DNA from: Hymenobacter psychrotolerans DSM 18569
GTDB taxonomy: Bacteria > Bacteroidota > Bacteroidia > Cytophagales > Hymenobacteraceae
Assembly (NCBI RefSeq): GCF_900142395.1
Contig: NZ_FRAS01000002.1
Span: 186,001-250,000 of the forward strand
Direction: 5' to 3'
Length of the DNA stretch: 64,000 bases
The position numbers were made by a program, and so were the translations under genes. Position 1 is the stretch's first letter, and every line of letters starts with the position of its first letter. Under the pieces are notes generated by a model. That model was not told where the DNA came from and did not search any database. It worked only from the letters and a program-made list of their open reading frames with translations. Shown in pieces: positions 1 to 9,043 of the stretch.

Positions 1-2
1 TG

Positions 3-1778
3 ATGATGGACCGTACCCTCACGCTGCGCCAGCTGATAGAATACACGCTCCAGGTTACGGCCGGCGGCGTTTGGTACATGCTCGTGAGCTTGCTCTGGCA
101 CCAGATCCGGCCCTACCGGCCGGCCCAGCAGGCCCTGGGCGAGTGTATCCGGGCCATTGCGGGCTTTCTGCGGCTGAAAGCGGAGTTTTACCGCACCGGC
201 ACCAGCCTCGAAGAAGACTACCGCCGCCTGATGGCCCAGCAGGTAACCGTGAGCGAAAAGCAGGACGCCGTGCGGGAGCTGCTGTTCAAAACCCGCCAGA
301 TGATGAAGGAGTCTACCGGTACGGGCCGGCGGCTGGTGCTCACCTTCGTAGACGTGGTAGACCTCTACGAGCACATCACGGTGGTGTACTACGACTATGC
401 CGCGCTTCACGCCCGCTTCGAGGCTACTGGTGTGCTCGATACCATTGCGGGGCTGGTGGAGCAGCTGGCCGCCGAGCTGGAGCGGGTGGGCTTTGCTGTA
501 GAGGCCAACCACGGCTACACGTCCCGCGTGAACCTTACGGAAAGTCTGGAGCAGCTCAAGCTCCGCATTGATGCCCTGGACGACCCCGCCCAGCCCGGCC
601 ACACCTGGGTGCTGAAAAAGATTCTGGTAAACCTGCGCAACCTCACCCAGCGCCTGCAGGATGTGCAGGCGTACTTCGATGCCAGCGCCCCGGCGGTTAG
701 TAGCCGCGAGCTGGAGTTCGGGCGCTTCGTGGCGCACCAAAGCTTTGGGCTGGAGCAGCTCCGCGACCATCTGACGCTCAACTCCGGTATGTTCCGGCAC
801 GCCGTACGCATGATGCTGGCCTGCCTGGCTGGGTTTGTGGTGGCGAAAGTGGTGCTGCCCGGCCACCACAGCTACTGGATCATCATGACCATTACCTACA
901 TGCTCAAGCCCGCCTTCAGCCTCACCAAGCAGCGCAACATTCATCGGGTGCTGGGTACGCTGGTGGGCGGCGGTATCGGGGTGCTGGTGCTGTGGCTCGT
1001 GCCCGACCACCGGGTGCTGGTGGTGCTGCTGGCGCTGTTTATGCTCACCTCATTCAGCTTCACGCGCAGCAATTACATCGTAGCCGTCACGTTCATGACG
1101 CCTTTTGTGCTGATTCTGTTCAGCTTTCTGGGCCTGGGCTACCTGGAAGTGGTGGAAGAGCGGGTGCTTGATACGGTGCTGGGGTGCCTGCTGGCCTTTG
1201 CCGCCAGCTACCTGCTGTTTCCGCGCTGGGAATCCGACCAGCTGCACGACCACATGAAGGCCGTGCTGCGTGCCAACCTGCGCTACCTCCAGACGCTGCA
1301 GGAAAGCCTTACCGGCTCGCCCGTGGCCGTGGTCGATTATAAGCTGGCCCGCAAAGAAGTGTACGTCAGCTCGGCTAACCTGGCGGCGGCGTTCCAGCGC
1401 ATGATGTCGGAGCCGCGCGGCAAGCAGCACCGCCCCACCGAAGTCCACGAGTTTGTGGTGCTGAATCATATTCTTTCTTCCAACGTGGCCTCCATTACCT
1501 CGGGCCTGCTGGCTGGCCCCGGCCGGCCGGAGCAGCCCGGCCCGCTGCTGCGGCCGGTACGCCAGGCCCAGCAGGCACTGCACCGCAGCCTGCGCCGCCT
1601 CGACCCGGCCGAACCCGAAGCAGCTGCCGAAACAGCCACTACGTCCCGTCGCCCCGACCCGGTGCCGCCCGACCCACAGCTCACTGAGCAGCTGGATTTC
1701 ATTCAGAAGGTCAGCAGCGACATCAGCAAAGTAACCGAGGAAGTGCTGACGGGACCAGCACTGCTAAAAAGCCACTGA
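3..1778 (+). CDS. FUSC/YccS-like inner-membrane protein (5' end outside window)
   Basis: The visible part runs 591 codons and is still open at the window edge, so the first membrane block of the family is probably cut off. The segment starts in the last helix of that block (about residues 10-30), followed by a long soluble, helix-rich region (about 40-265) and a second hydrophobic block (about 268-410) with short loops, then a polar tail. This membrane-soluble-membrane pattern is that of the FUSC/YccS family, in which members are linked to efflux of aromatic acids or other small compounds; no substrate can be read here. It converges with the response regulator at 1816, with only 37 bp between the stop codons and no obvious terminator. 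Family call is fairly sure, function is not. Confidence 0.75.
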   Translation: MMDRTLTLRQLIEYTLQVTAGGVWYMLVSLLWHQIRPYRPAQQALGECIRAIAGFLRLKAEFYRTGTSLEEDYRRLMAQQVTVSEKQDAVRELLFKTRQMMKESTGTGRRLVLTFVDVVDLYEHITVVYYDYAALHARFEATGVLDTIAGLVEQLAAELERVGFAVEANHGYTSRVNLTESLEQLKLRIDALDDPAQPGHTWVLKKILVNLRNLTQRLQDVQAYFDASAPAVSSRELEFGRFVAHQSFGLEQLRDHLTLNSGMFRHAVRMMLACLAGFVVAKVVLPGHHSYWIIMTITYMLKPAFSLTKQRNIHRVLGTLVGGGIGVLVLWLVPDHRVLVVLLALFMLTSFSFTRSNYIVAVTFMTPFVLILFSFLGLGYLEVVEERVLDTVLGCLLAFAASYLLFPRWESDQLHDHMKAVLRANLRYLQTLQESLTGSPVAVVDYKLARKEVYVSSANLAAAFQRMMSEPRGKQHRPTEVHEFVVLNHILSSNVASITSGLLAGPGRPEQPGPLLRPVRQAQQALHRSLRRLDPAEPEAAAETATTSRRPDPVPPDPQLTEQLDFIQKVSSDISKVTEEVLTGPALLKSH

Positions 1779-1815
1779 GCTGGCGCCCCCGGCTCTCAAC
1801 ATAAGCCGCGCTTCA

Positions 1816-2448
1816 TCAGAGGCCGTGCCGGTGAGCGAACTGCACGAGGGCCGCCACGTTGTGCAGTTCCAGCTTGTGCATGATGTTGCGGCGGTGCGTG
1901 CTCACCGTAAACTCCGATAAGGACAGCCGTTCTGCCACGTCGCGCGTCGTCAGGCCCCCACGGATCAGACCGATAATTTCCCGCTCCCGCTTGGAAAGGC
2001 GGTGAAGCAAAGCGCCGGCCGCATCGGCTGGCGCCGGCGCGGCCGGTCGCTCTGGCTTCGGAAATGCCGGCTGCCCTGCATATACCATCCGGACAGCGGC
2101 CAGCAGCTGGCCCGCATCAGCTGACTTGGGCACGAAACCACTGGCCCCGGCCGCTTGCAGCCGCCCTACCAGCTCGGGAGTAGCGGCTGTACTGAACACC
2201 AGCACCCGCAGCGCGGGCCACTGCCGCCGCAGGAGGGGCAGCAGCGTGAGGCCATCGGGAGCGGGCATCTGCAGGTCGAGCAGCAGAACATCGGCAGGGT
2301 GGGGGCCGGCCGCCGGCAGCCAGGCCAGCAATGCGTCTCCCGTCCCAAATTGCCCACGCACCTCCAGGTCGGGCTGCTCGGCCAGCAGTAAGGCCAGGCT
2401 CTGGGTGAGCATCACATGGTCGTCCAGAATCAGTAACCGGCAGGGCAT
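1816..2448 (-). CDS. NarL/FixJ-type response regulator (REC + LuxR HTH)
   Basis: A 210-residue two-domain regulator. Residues 1-125 form a receiver domain with the acidic pair near D9/D10 and the phospho-acceptor D58 in LLLDLQMP; the conserved Lys follows in FVPKSAD. Residues about 148-210 form a LuxR helix-turn-helix (LSKREREIIGLI ... LSEFTVSTHRRNI). It lies 82 bp downstream of the histidine kinase at 2531-4477, on the same strand, and that kinase has a HisKA_3 dimerisation domain, the usual partner of this regulator class. The pair is therefore inferred to be one two-component system and probably one transcript. Target genes cannot be inferred. Confidence 0.93.
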   Translation of the reverse strand: MPCRLLILDDHVMLTQSLALLLAEQPDLEVRGQFGTGDALLAWLPAAGPHPADVLLLDLQMPAPDGLTLLPLLRRQWPALRVLVFSTAATPELVGRLQAAGASGFVPKSADAGQLLAAVRMVYAGQPAFPKPERPAAPAPADAAGALLHRLSKREREIIGLIRGGLTTRDVAERLSLSEFTVSTHRRNIMHKLELHNVAALVQFAHRHGL

Positions 2449-2530
2449 AGGCAGGAAGTAGTAACAGGTAATGAAACGCCGCCGCCAGCGACTAAGTCCC
2501 TAAGTCGGGCCCGCAGTTTCTGGCGAGCCC

Positions 2531-4477
2531 TCAGCATGGCAGCCGCACCACAATGGTTGTACCCTGGTCGGAGCTGTCGATGTGGACCTGGCCGCGCAGG
2601 TACTCCGTGCGGGCGTGCACCCCGCGCAACCCGATGCCGGTGCCATTTTTTGTGTTCTTGAAGCCGCCACCATCATCCTCCACCAGTATTTCGAGAGCTG
2701 CCGGGAGGCGCAGCAGCTGCACCTGCACGCAGGTAGCGCGGGCGTGGCGCACGGCGTTGTTGAGCAGCTCGGCGGCAATACGATAAGCGGTTTGTTGCAG
2801 GGAAGGCGGCAGCTGGTCGAGGCCTTTGTCGCAGTAAGTGCGCACCGTAGGGCTGCCGTAGAGGTTAATCAGCTCTGTCAGCGCCTCAACGGACTCGGAC
2901 AAGGACCCCAGGCCCGGCTCGACGGGCAGCACAGCGTGGCTGAATGTACGGACTTCGTCGCGCAGGTGGCGCAGCAGCAGCTCCGTGTGGCGGCCCGCCG
3001 CCGCGGCTTCAGGCGAGCTGCTGAGCGCCTGCTGCACGGCCTTGCCCTGCCAGGCCAGGTGCAGCGCCGCCAGGTTGGGGCCCAGCGCATCGTGGAGCTC
3101 CCGGGCCAGCTGCTCCCGTTCTTCTTCCTGCGCTGCAATGAGGCGGGCGCCCTGCGCATTGCGCTGCCGCAGCTGCCGGATCCGTAGCTGGGCGTTCTGG
3201 CGGAGCGTGTGCTGAAACCGGCCCGTAAGCAGCGCACTCAGCACCAGCAACTCGAAAAACAGCCCCCAGGCCAGCGCATTCGGCTGCATCAGGTGCAGGT
3301 TGGTGAAGCCGATATGATTCAGCCAAAACAAGCTGAACCCCGCAAAAAAGAACAGATAGGTCAGGCCGTAGTACAGAGCCAGCCGACGGTGGCGGCGCTT
3401 ACGGAGCAACGCCAGCAGCACCACCCAGCCATACGCGAAAATGGCCGCCAGCAGCAGTTCCCGGACGCCATTCAGCAGCAGCAGCCCCGTGCCCGCGGTG
3501 CGCGCCGCGGCCGGATACAGCAGCGTATAGACGCCCACGAACCCCAGCGCCAGCCCGGCCAGCCAGCTGCCGGCCCGGTGCAGCCGGGGCCAGCCCGCGC
3601 GCAGCCGCAGAAACAGCTGCATAATGCTGATGCCGCACGCCGTAGCCAGCAGCATAAAGTTGAACTGCCCCACGGCCCACAGCAGCTGAAACGGCCCACT
3701 CGGCAGCAGCAGGGCATCGAGCCCATCTTCCATGATCAGGAAGAGCGTGGTGCAGCCCACGTACAGCACATACCAGAGGTGAATTTTGTCGCGCAGGTAG
3801 GCAAAGAGCACGAGGTTGAACAGGGCGCTGCCCCAGTAGAAGCCCAGCAGCCACACCCAGTGCTTATCGAAGGCATACGTAACCTCCCAGGCCAGGAAAT
3901 CCTCGGTGGTAGTCACGTCGGTGGGCATATAGAGTGCGCCGGCATGGTGGTCGATGCGCAGATACAGCTCCGCCACCTCGCCTGCGCCCAGCGTGAAAGG
4001 CAGGCTCAGGGAGCGGGCCGGAAACAGACGCTCGGCGGCCGGCACGCGTGAGCTGGCCGCCGCTAGCCGCCGGAATTGGGTTTCACCCGGTCGCCGGCCA
4101 TATAGGGTGGCACTGTCGGTATAGTTGTAGATGCTCCACAGAAAACGGGTGGGGGCCGGCAGCGTGTTCTTGACTACCAGCCGCAGCCACAGCCGCTGAT
4201 GCACGAAGCCCAGATTAAGCGTCCGGTGCCAGGGCCCGGGCCCGAACCGGCCGGCCTGCCACAGCGAGTCGGCGTGCTGCGGAGTGGGCGGGGCCGAAAA
4301 GGGCTCGGTGAGGTAGCGGTAGGTTTCGGAAAGGTGGTTGCCGTTTGATTCTACCAGAAACAGGGTATCGGCCGGTGCTGGGGCCGCCGCGCCCAGGCAC
4401 CATAGGCTGTGCAGCCACAGCCCCACCAGGGCCAGGCCACGTGCCACTACTCCGATGCAAATCCGGCGCCGCGTCAT
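2531..4477 (-). CDS. 7TMR-DISM sensor histidine kinase (HisKA_3)
   Basis: A 648-residue membrane sensor. Residues 1-35 look like a signal peptide; about 38-195 is an extracytoplasmic 7TMR-DISMED2-like beta domain; about 205-418 holds seven hydrophobic helices (7TMR-DISM); a short coiled linker leads to a HisKA_3 helix with the phospho-acceptor H462 in ARELHDALGPNL; residues 550-648 are the ATPase with the N box at 569-578, DDGGG at 601-605 and GTGIGL at 612-617. All catalytic motifs are intact. 7TMR-DISM sensors are thought to detect small ligands, often carbohydrates, at the cell surface; the ligand is unknown here. Transcribed with the LuxR-type regulator that follows. Confidence 0.93.
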   Translation of the reverse strand: MTRRRICIGVVARGLALVGLWLHSLWCLGAAAPAPADTLFLVESNGNHLSETYRYLTEPFSAPPTPQHADSLWQAGRFGPGPWHRTLNLGFVHQRLWLRLVVKNTLPAPTRFLWSIYNYTDSATLYGRRPGETQFRRLAAASSRVPAAERLFPARSLSLPFTLGAGEVAELYLRIDHHAGALYMPTDVTTTEDFLAWEVTYAFDKHWVWLLGFYWGSALFNLVLFAYLRDKIHLWYVLYVGCTTLFLIMEDGLDALLLPSGPFQLLWAVGQFNFMLLATACGISIMQLFLRLRAGWPRLHRAGSWLAGLALGFVGVYTLLYPAAARTAGTGLLLLNGVRELLLAAIFAYGWVVLLALLRKRRHRRLALYYGLTYLFFFAGFSLFWLNHIGFTNLHLMQPNALAWGLFFELLVLSALLTGRFQHTLRQNAQLRIRQLRQRNAQGARLIAAQEEEREQLARELHDALGPNLAALHLAWQGKAVQQALSSSPEAAAAGRHTELLLRHLRDEVRTFSHAVLPVEPGLGSLSESVEALTELINLYGSPTVRTYCDKGLDQLPPSLQQTAYRIAAELLNNAVRHARATCVQVQLLRLPAALEILVEDDGGGFKNTKNGTGIGLRGVHARTEYLRGQVHIDSSDQGTTIVVRLPC

Positions 4478-4625
4478 AAGGATAGAATGAGGCTGTATAG
4501 TACTATCTTTAGCTCAAATGAGGAAATTTTGCTGAAATGTCAGGCATTGAATATAAATCAATTTATTGATGTAGAGTGTGTTAGTTGTTGCTGATAGTTT
4601 GCTTTGCCTACGAGAAACAACCCCC

Positions 4626-4669
4626 AAAGCAAGGCCCCGCCCAACCGTAGTTGAGCGGGGCCTTGCTTT
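4626..4669 (-). terminator. Hairpin terminator after the S9 peptidase
   Basis: Perfect 15-bp stem (4626-4640 with 4655-4669, core GCAAGGCCCCGC) around a 14-nt loop, 15 bp past the stop codon of the S9 peptidase. The U tract on the minus strand is weak and partly inside the stem. Upstream of it, 4478-4625 holds no gene; it is AT-rich and probably contains the kinase promoter, though I see no good -7 box. Confidence 0.7.
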
Positions 4670-4683
4670 AAGATTTTGGGCGG

Positions 4684-6735
4684 CTACTTAGCGGCTTCCG
4701 GCTTTAGAGAGCGGGCCAGCCAATCGAAGAACACCCGGTTCCAGAGCACTGAGTTCTGCGGCTTATTGATCCAGTGGCCTTCGTTGGGGAAGTACAGGAA
4801 GCGGCTCGGAATACCGCGCAGCTGCGCCGTGCCGAAAGCTTCCATTCCCTGGCCTTCCGGCACCCGGAAGTCTTTGCCGCCGTGGATAACCAGGATGGGC
4901 GTATCCCAGTTTTTGGCGAACAGCTGCGGGTTGAAGTCGGTGTAGGTTTTGTTGAGCGGAGAATCCCAGGGCGTGCCTTTCAGGTCGTGGTTGGCGAAGA
5001 ACATTTCCTCGGTGCTGGGGTACCAGCTGGTGAGGTTGTAGAGGCCGCAATGCGCAATAAACGTCTTGAAGCGGCCCTCGTGCTTGCCGGCCAGGAAATA
5101 CACCGAGTAGCCGCCGTAGGAAGCGCCTACGCAGCCCAGCCGCGCCTTGTCCACGTAGGGCTCCTGGCTCACGGCATCAATGGCCGACAGGTAGTCCCGA
5201 ATCGGCTGGCCACCCCAGTCGCCGCTGATGCTGTTGTTCCATTCCGTGCCGAAGCCGGGCAGCCCGCGCCGGTTAGGAGCCACCACAATGTAGCCGTTGG
5301 CCGCTAGCAGCTGGAAATTCCAGCGGTACGAGAAGCTCTGGGTGATGGGGCTTTGCGGGCCGCCCTGGCAGTACAGCAGCGTCGGGTACTTCTTGCTCGG
5401 GTCGAAATCGGGCGGGTAAATAACGTACACCTGCATCTGCTTGCCATCGGTGGTGGGCACCATGCGGGCCTCCGTGCGGCCGGTTTTCACGCCCGCCAGC
5501 TCCTGCTGGTTGATGGTGGTCAGCACTGTTTCGCGGCCGGTTTTCAGGTCCACGCGCACGAGGTCGGCGGGCTGGGCCTGGGTGGTTTTGTTGACGATGG
5601 CCACGTCGTTGCCGGCCAGCTCGAAGCCGTTGTAGTTGAACGCGCCTTTGGTCAGCTGCTTGATGGAGCCGCCCTTGCTCGGCACCGAGAAAATATGCTC
5701 TGTGCCGGCCAGCACGCTCACGAAGTAGATGGTTTTGCCATCAGAACTCCAGCGGATATTGCCGGCCGCCTGCTCCGAGCCAGCCGTAATATCCTGCCGC
5801 TTTTTCGTCTTGAAGTCGTACACCACAATGCCGTTGCGGTCCGACTCGAAACCCGGCGTAGCCATGCTCAGCCACGCTACTTTCGAGCCATCGGGCGAGA
5901 AGGCCGGCTCCGTATCGTAGCCGCCCAGGCCTTCGCTCAGGTTCTGAGTCTGGCCGGTGCGCACGTCGTAGAGGTAGATGTCCGAGTTGGTGCTTTCGGC
6001 CTCCGCCTTGCCCGTGAGCTTGCGCGAGGTGTACGCCAGCCGGGAGCCGTCGGGCGCAAAGGCCAGCTGCTCGGAGCCGCCCATGGGCTGCAGCGGCGAG
6101 TCGAACTTCTCGCCGCTCATCACGTCTTTGCCGGTGCCGGTGGGCTTGCCGTCGTTGCCGAGAGGCTGGAAAAACACGTGCGACACCTTCAGGTCGTCCC
6201 AGGCGTTCCAGTGGCGGTAGTTCAGGTCGTCGATGATTTTGGCGTCGGCTTTCGGCAGATCCGGGTACCAGTCCTGCACCGATTTGCCGGTTTTCACGTC
6301 CTGCGTGTACAGGATAGATTTGCCGTTGGGGGCGTATTTCAGGTTGGCCAGCCCTTCTTCCGGGAAGCTGCTCAGCAGCTGCTTGCCCGAGCCGTCGGCG
6401 TTCATTACGTAGAGCTGGTCGGTGCCGCTTTCCCCGCTCAGGAAGGTCAGCTTGCCATCGGGGCGCCAGTTAATCGTGTTTTCCGAGCCGGGCGTGTTCG
6501 TAAGCTGCCGGGCTGCGCCGCCCGCCACCGGCACCACCCAGATGTCGGTGTTGCCCTGGTTTTCGCTCAGGTTGTAGCGCGTCACGGTATAGGCCACCGT
6601 TTTGCGGTCCGGCGACACCTGCATTTCGCCCAGGCGGCCCAGCTTCATGAGCAGTTCGGGCGTATACACGGCACTCTGCTGAGCTGCAACGGCCAGCGGC
6701 AGCAGCGTCAGCGCGGTCAGGAAGGGTTTTTTCAT
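4684..6735 (-). CDS. S9 family serine peptidase (prolyl oligopeptidase/acylaminoacyl type)
   Basis: A 683-residue exported peptidase. It starts with a signal peptide (MKKPFLTALTLLPLAVAAQQ), then a beta-propeller region with WD40-like/TolB-like blades (about 40-400, repeated PDG/SPDG motifs), then an alpha/beta hydrolase domain. The catalytic triad is visible: Ser539 in GASYGGYS, Asp622 in HGGKDFRVP, His654 in NEGHW. The length is typical of the family. It should cleave short peptides in the periplasm. It is monocistronic: terminator at 4626-4669 and a TACCTTGC box on the minus strand at 6805-6812, one mismatch from the Bacteroidota -7 consensus. It diverges from the LysR gene. Confidence 0.95.
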   Translation of the reverse strand: MKKPFLTALTLLPLAVAAQQSAVYTPELLMKLGRLGEMQVSPDRKTVAYTVTRYNLSENQGNTDIWVVPVAGGAARQLTNTPGSENTINWRPDGKLTFLSGESGTDQLYVMNADGSGKQLLSSFPEEGLANLKYAPNGKSILYTQDVKTGKSVQDWYPDLPKADAKIIDDLNYRHWNAWDDLKVSHVFFQPLGNDGKPTGTGKDVMSGEKFDSPLQPMGGSEQLAFAPDGSRLAYTSRKLTGKAEAESTNSDIYLYDVRTGQTQNLSEGLGGYDTEPAFSPDGSKVAWLSMATPGFESDRNGIVVYDFKTKKRQDITAGSEQAAGNIRWSSDGKTIYFVSVLAGTEHIFSVPSKGGSIKQLTKGAFNYNGFELAGNDVAIVNKTTQAQPADLVRVDLKTGRETVLTTINQQELAGVKTGRTEARMVPTTDGKQMQVYVIYPPDFDPSKKYPTLLYCQGGPQSPITQSFSYRWNFQLLAANGYIVVAPNRRGLPGFGTEWNNSISGDWGGQPIRDYLSAIDAVSQEPYVDKARLGCVGASYGGYSVYFLAGKHEGRFKTFIAHCGLYNLTSWYPSTEEMFFANHDLKGTPWDSPLNKTYTDFNPQLFAKNWDTPILVIHGGKDFRVPEGQGMEAFGTAQLRGIPSRFLYFPNEGHWINKPQNSVLWNRVFFDWLARSLKPEAAK

Positions 6736-6888
6736 AGAGCGGTAACAGGGCGCTGCACGCGCCCAAAAGAGTGGGAATTGTGCCGGATGAAGGCATCGGT
6801 GAGTGCAAGGTAAAAACTACCGCCCTGTTTGCGTACTTCGCTGCCCAAACCCGCAGTGCCCGGCCGGGCACTGCTCCGCGCCTTTCTC

Positions 6889-7794
6889 ATGCCCGATTTC
6901 CGACTTCGTGTTTTCCAGGCGGTGGCCCGGCAGCTGAGCTTTACCAAGGCTGCGCAGGAGCTGTTCATCACCCAGCCCGCCATTACCAAGCATATCCGGG
7001 AGCTGGAGCGCAGTTACGGGCAGCGCCTGTTTGAGCGGCGCGGCAACCGGGTCAGCCTCACCGAAGCCGGCCGCCTGCTGCTGCTGCACGCCGATGAAGT
7101 AGAGGCGCTGCACCAGCAGCTCACCGACCAGCTCCACGCCCTCCACGACGAAACCGCCGGCCGCCTGCGCCTGGGCGCCAGCACCACGCTGGCCCAATAC
7201 GTGCTGCCGCCCATTCTGCCCGGCTTTCAGCGGCGCTACCCGCAGGTGCAGCTCAGCTTGCTCAATGGCAACTCCGAGCAGATTGCCGAAGCCCTGCTGC
7301 GCGGCCACCTCGACCTGGGGTTTGTGGAAGGGCAGGTGCGCAGCCGCGACCTGCACTACGAGTTGCTGCTGTACGATGAGCTGCAGGTGGTGCGCAAAGC
7401 AACTCCCGAAGGGCCGCCGCCAGAGCCCGTGCCGCTGGCTGCCCTGCTGCAGCAGCCGCTGGTGCTGCGCGAGCGGGGCTCCGGCACGCTCGAAGTGCTG
7501 GAATATGCCCTGCGTAAGTACGGCATCAAGCTCTCCAGCCTGCGGGTTGCGTTCTACCTCGACAATACCGAAGCCATTAAATCGTACCTGGAAGCCGCGC
7601 CCAATTGCCTGGGGGTGGTATCGAAACGGGCGCTGGCCAAGGAACTGGCTGCCGGCTGGCTGGAAGTGGTGCCCGTGCAGGACCTGCACCTGCCGCGCCA
7701 CTTCGATGCGGTGTGGCTGCAGGGCGAGCCGCTTTCGGCACAGGCGCAGCGGTTTTTGGCTTTCGCGCACAAGCAGCTGGATTCAGCCGACTGA
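6889..7794 (+). CDS. LysR-family transcriptional regulator (YeiE/CysB-like group)
   Basis: A 301-residue regulator: winged HTH at residues 1-60 (FTKAAQELFITQPAITKHIRE) and a LysR substrate-binding domain at about 88-295. I start it at 6889 (MPDFRLRVFQ) because the usual first helix begins there; the in-frame ATG at 6829 would add 20 residues with no family counterpart. It sits 125 bp upstream of a YeiH-type exporter, the same pairing as yeiE-yeiH in enterobacteria. The sequence between the two genes contains a 24-bp palindrome (7843-7866) that fits a LysR box, so it probably controls the exporter. The inducer is unknown; sulfur compounds are plausible from the neighbour. Confidence 0.93.
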   Translation: MPDFRLRVFQAVARQLSFTKAAQELFITQPAITKHIRELERSYGQRLFERRGNRVSLTEAGRLLLLHADEVEALHQQLTDQLHALHDETAGRLRLGASTTLAQYVLPPILPGFQRRYPQVQLSLLNGNSEQIAEALLRGHLDLGFVEGQVRSRDLHYELLLYDELQVVRKATPEGPPPEPVPLAALLQQPLVLRERGSGTLEVLEYALRKYGIKLSSLRVAFYLDNTEAIKSYLEAAPNCLGVVSKRALAKELAAGWLEVVPVQDLHLPRHFDAVWLQGEPLSAQAQRFLAFAHKQLDSAD

Positions 7795-7842
7795 CCCATC
7801 GCTGCGGCTACTGGATGTTGCCTATATAACCTGAGGTAATAA

Positions 7843-7866
7843 CCGATAATCATTATTGATTATCGG
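7843..7866. promoter_or_regulatory. 24-bp perfect palindrome, candidate LysR operator
   Basis: CCGATAATCA, a TTAT centre, then TGATTATCGG: 10-bp perfect arms. It contains the T-N11-A pattern of LysR boxes and lies between the LysR gene and the exporter, about 17 bp upstream of the exporter's -7 box. It is not followed by a U tract, so an operator fits better than a terminator. Inference from position and symmetry only. Confidence 0.6.
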
Positions 7867-7883
7867 TAGGGGAGGGGGCTACG

Positions 7884-7904
7884 TACCTTTGAGTAGTTCT
7901 ACTC
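7884..7904 (+). promoter_or_regulatory. Promoter -7 box of the yeiH-like gene with a small dyad
   Basis: TACCTTTG at 7884-7891 matches the Bacteroidota -7 element TAnnTTTG exactly. A second dyad, GAGTAG-TT-CTACTC (7891-7904), overlaps its end. Transcription would begin about 20 bp before the GTG start at 7920. Confidence 0.6.
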
Positions 7905-7919
7905 ATCGGTCTATTCACC

Positions 7920-8951
7920 GTGAAACTTAGCCAGCCTGCTCCCCCCTATACTCCCACCCGCACCGAACGGGCACAAAGAGGCTTTACCGCGTTTCTCTCA
8001 CGCAGTTTTGCGTTGGGGCCGTTGCAGCTAACGCCCCGCATACTGCTGTTCTTGGTGGCTGTGACCGTCTGCGTGTCGCCTTGGGGCTCGCCGCCGCTGG
8101 CGCTGGCCCTGGGTCTGCTCGTGGCGCTGGCTGTCGGCAACCCGTTTCCGGCCCAAAGCAAGCGTTATACCAGCAAGCTGCTGCAATGGTCGGTGGTGGG
8201 GCTGGGCTTCGGCATGAATGCGCAGCAGGCGCTGCAGGCCGGGCGCGAAGGACTGCTGTTTTCGGTGGCGTCTATTGTGGGCACGCTCACGCTGGGCTAC
8301 GTCGTAGGCCGCTGGCTGGGCATCGACCGCAAAACGTCTCACCTGATTTCGAGCGGCACGGCTATTTGTGGCGGCAGTGCCATTGCGGCCGTGGGCCCGG
8401 TGCTGCGCGCCGAAGAAGGCCAGATGTCGGTGGCGCTGGGCACGGTGTTTATCCTAAACGCCATTGCGCTGTTCCTGTTCCCGGCCATCGGGCATGAGCT
8501 GCACCTGAGCCAGAACCAGTTCGGCCTCTGGGCCGCCATTGCCATCCACGACACCAGCTCGGTGGTAGGCGCCGCCAGCCACTACGGTAGCGAGGCCCTG
8601 CAGATTGCCACCACCGTGAAGCTGGCCCGTGCCCTCTGGATTATTCCGGTGGCGCTGGGTACGGCTTTCCTGTTCAAAACCCCCGGGGCCAAAATCAAGC
8701 TGCCCTATTTCATTCTGGGGTTCATCGGGGCTATGCTGCTCAACACCTACGTGCCGGCCCTGAAGCCGCTGGCACCCTACGTGGTGCAGCTGTCCAAAAT
8801 AGGCCTCACGCTGACGCTGTTCCTGATTGGAGCCGGCCTGTCGGCGCCGGTGCTGCGCTCCGTGGGCGTGCGGCCGTTTGTGCAGGGCGTGTTGCTGTGG
8901 CTGGTTATATCCGGCGCCTCGCTCTGGGTGATTCTGCAGACCGTGGTATAG
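7920..8951 (+). CDS. YeiH/UPF0324 family putative sulfate (sulfite) exporter
   Basis: A 343-residue membrane protein with about ten hydrophobic helices and the family's conserved GTAICGGSAIAAV region (about residues 143-158) and HDTSSVVGA (about 210-218). UPF0324 proteins are annotated as putative sulfate exporters and are often controlled by a neighbouring LysR gene, as here. The start is a GTG at 7920; no in-frame ATG exists before the second helix, and a -7 promoter box lies just upstream. The next feature downstream is a terminator hairpin at 8978-9022, so the gene is probably the last of a LysR-exporter unit. Substrate is inferred from the family only. Confidence 0.92.
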   Translation: MKLSQPAPPYTPTRTERAQRGFTAFLSRSFALGPLQLTPRILLFLVAVTVCVSPWGSPPLALALGLLVALAVGNPFPAQSKRYTSKLLQWSVVGLGFGMNAQQALQAGREGLLFSVASIVGTLTLGYVVGRWLGIDRKTSHLISSGTAICGGSAIAAVGPVLRAEEGQMSVALGTVFILNAIALFLFPAIGHELHLSQNQFGLWAAIAIHDTSSVVGAASHYGSEALQIATTVKLARALWIIPVALGTAFLFKTPGAKIKLPYFILGFIGAMLLNTYVPALKPLAPYVVQLSKIGLTLTLFLIGAGLSAPVLRSVGVRPFVQGVLLWLVISGASLWVILQTVV

Positions 8952-8977
8952 CGTCTATTCTCGCGGTAGTACAGCAG

Positions 8978-9022
8978 AAACCCGCCCGTCGGCCTGATGT
9001 GAACCAGGTGACGGGCGGGTTT
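8978..9022. terminator. Bidirectional terminator hairpin
   Basis: 13-bp perfect stem AAACCCGCCCGTC (8978-8990) with its complement at 9010-9022, A-rich on the left and T-rich on the right. It ends the exporter on the plus strand and the broken small gene on the minus strand. Confidence 0.8.
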
Positions 9023-9043
9023 TAGGTTGATGTGACTGACGGG

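Noticed and set aside
3209..4051. Large open frame on the plus strand antisense to the 7TMR-DISM kinase
   Set aside because: It is a shadow of the kinase gene: Gln/Arg-rich, no domain, no promoter. GC-rich genomes give many such antisense frames; similar shadows at 5353-6813, 25524-27026 and 45749-47254 were left out too.
4490..4510. ATAGTACTAT palindrome as an operator for the 7TMR-DISM kinase
   Set aside because: A 10-bp palindrome is expected by chance in an AT-rich gap and there is no second copy or promoter in register.
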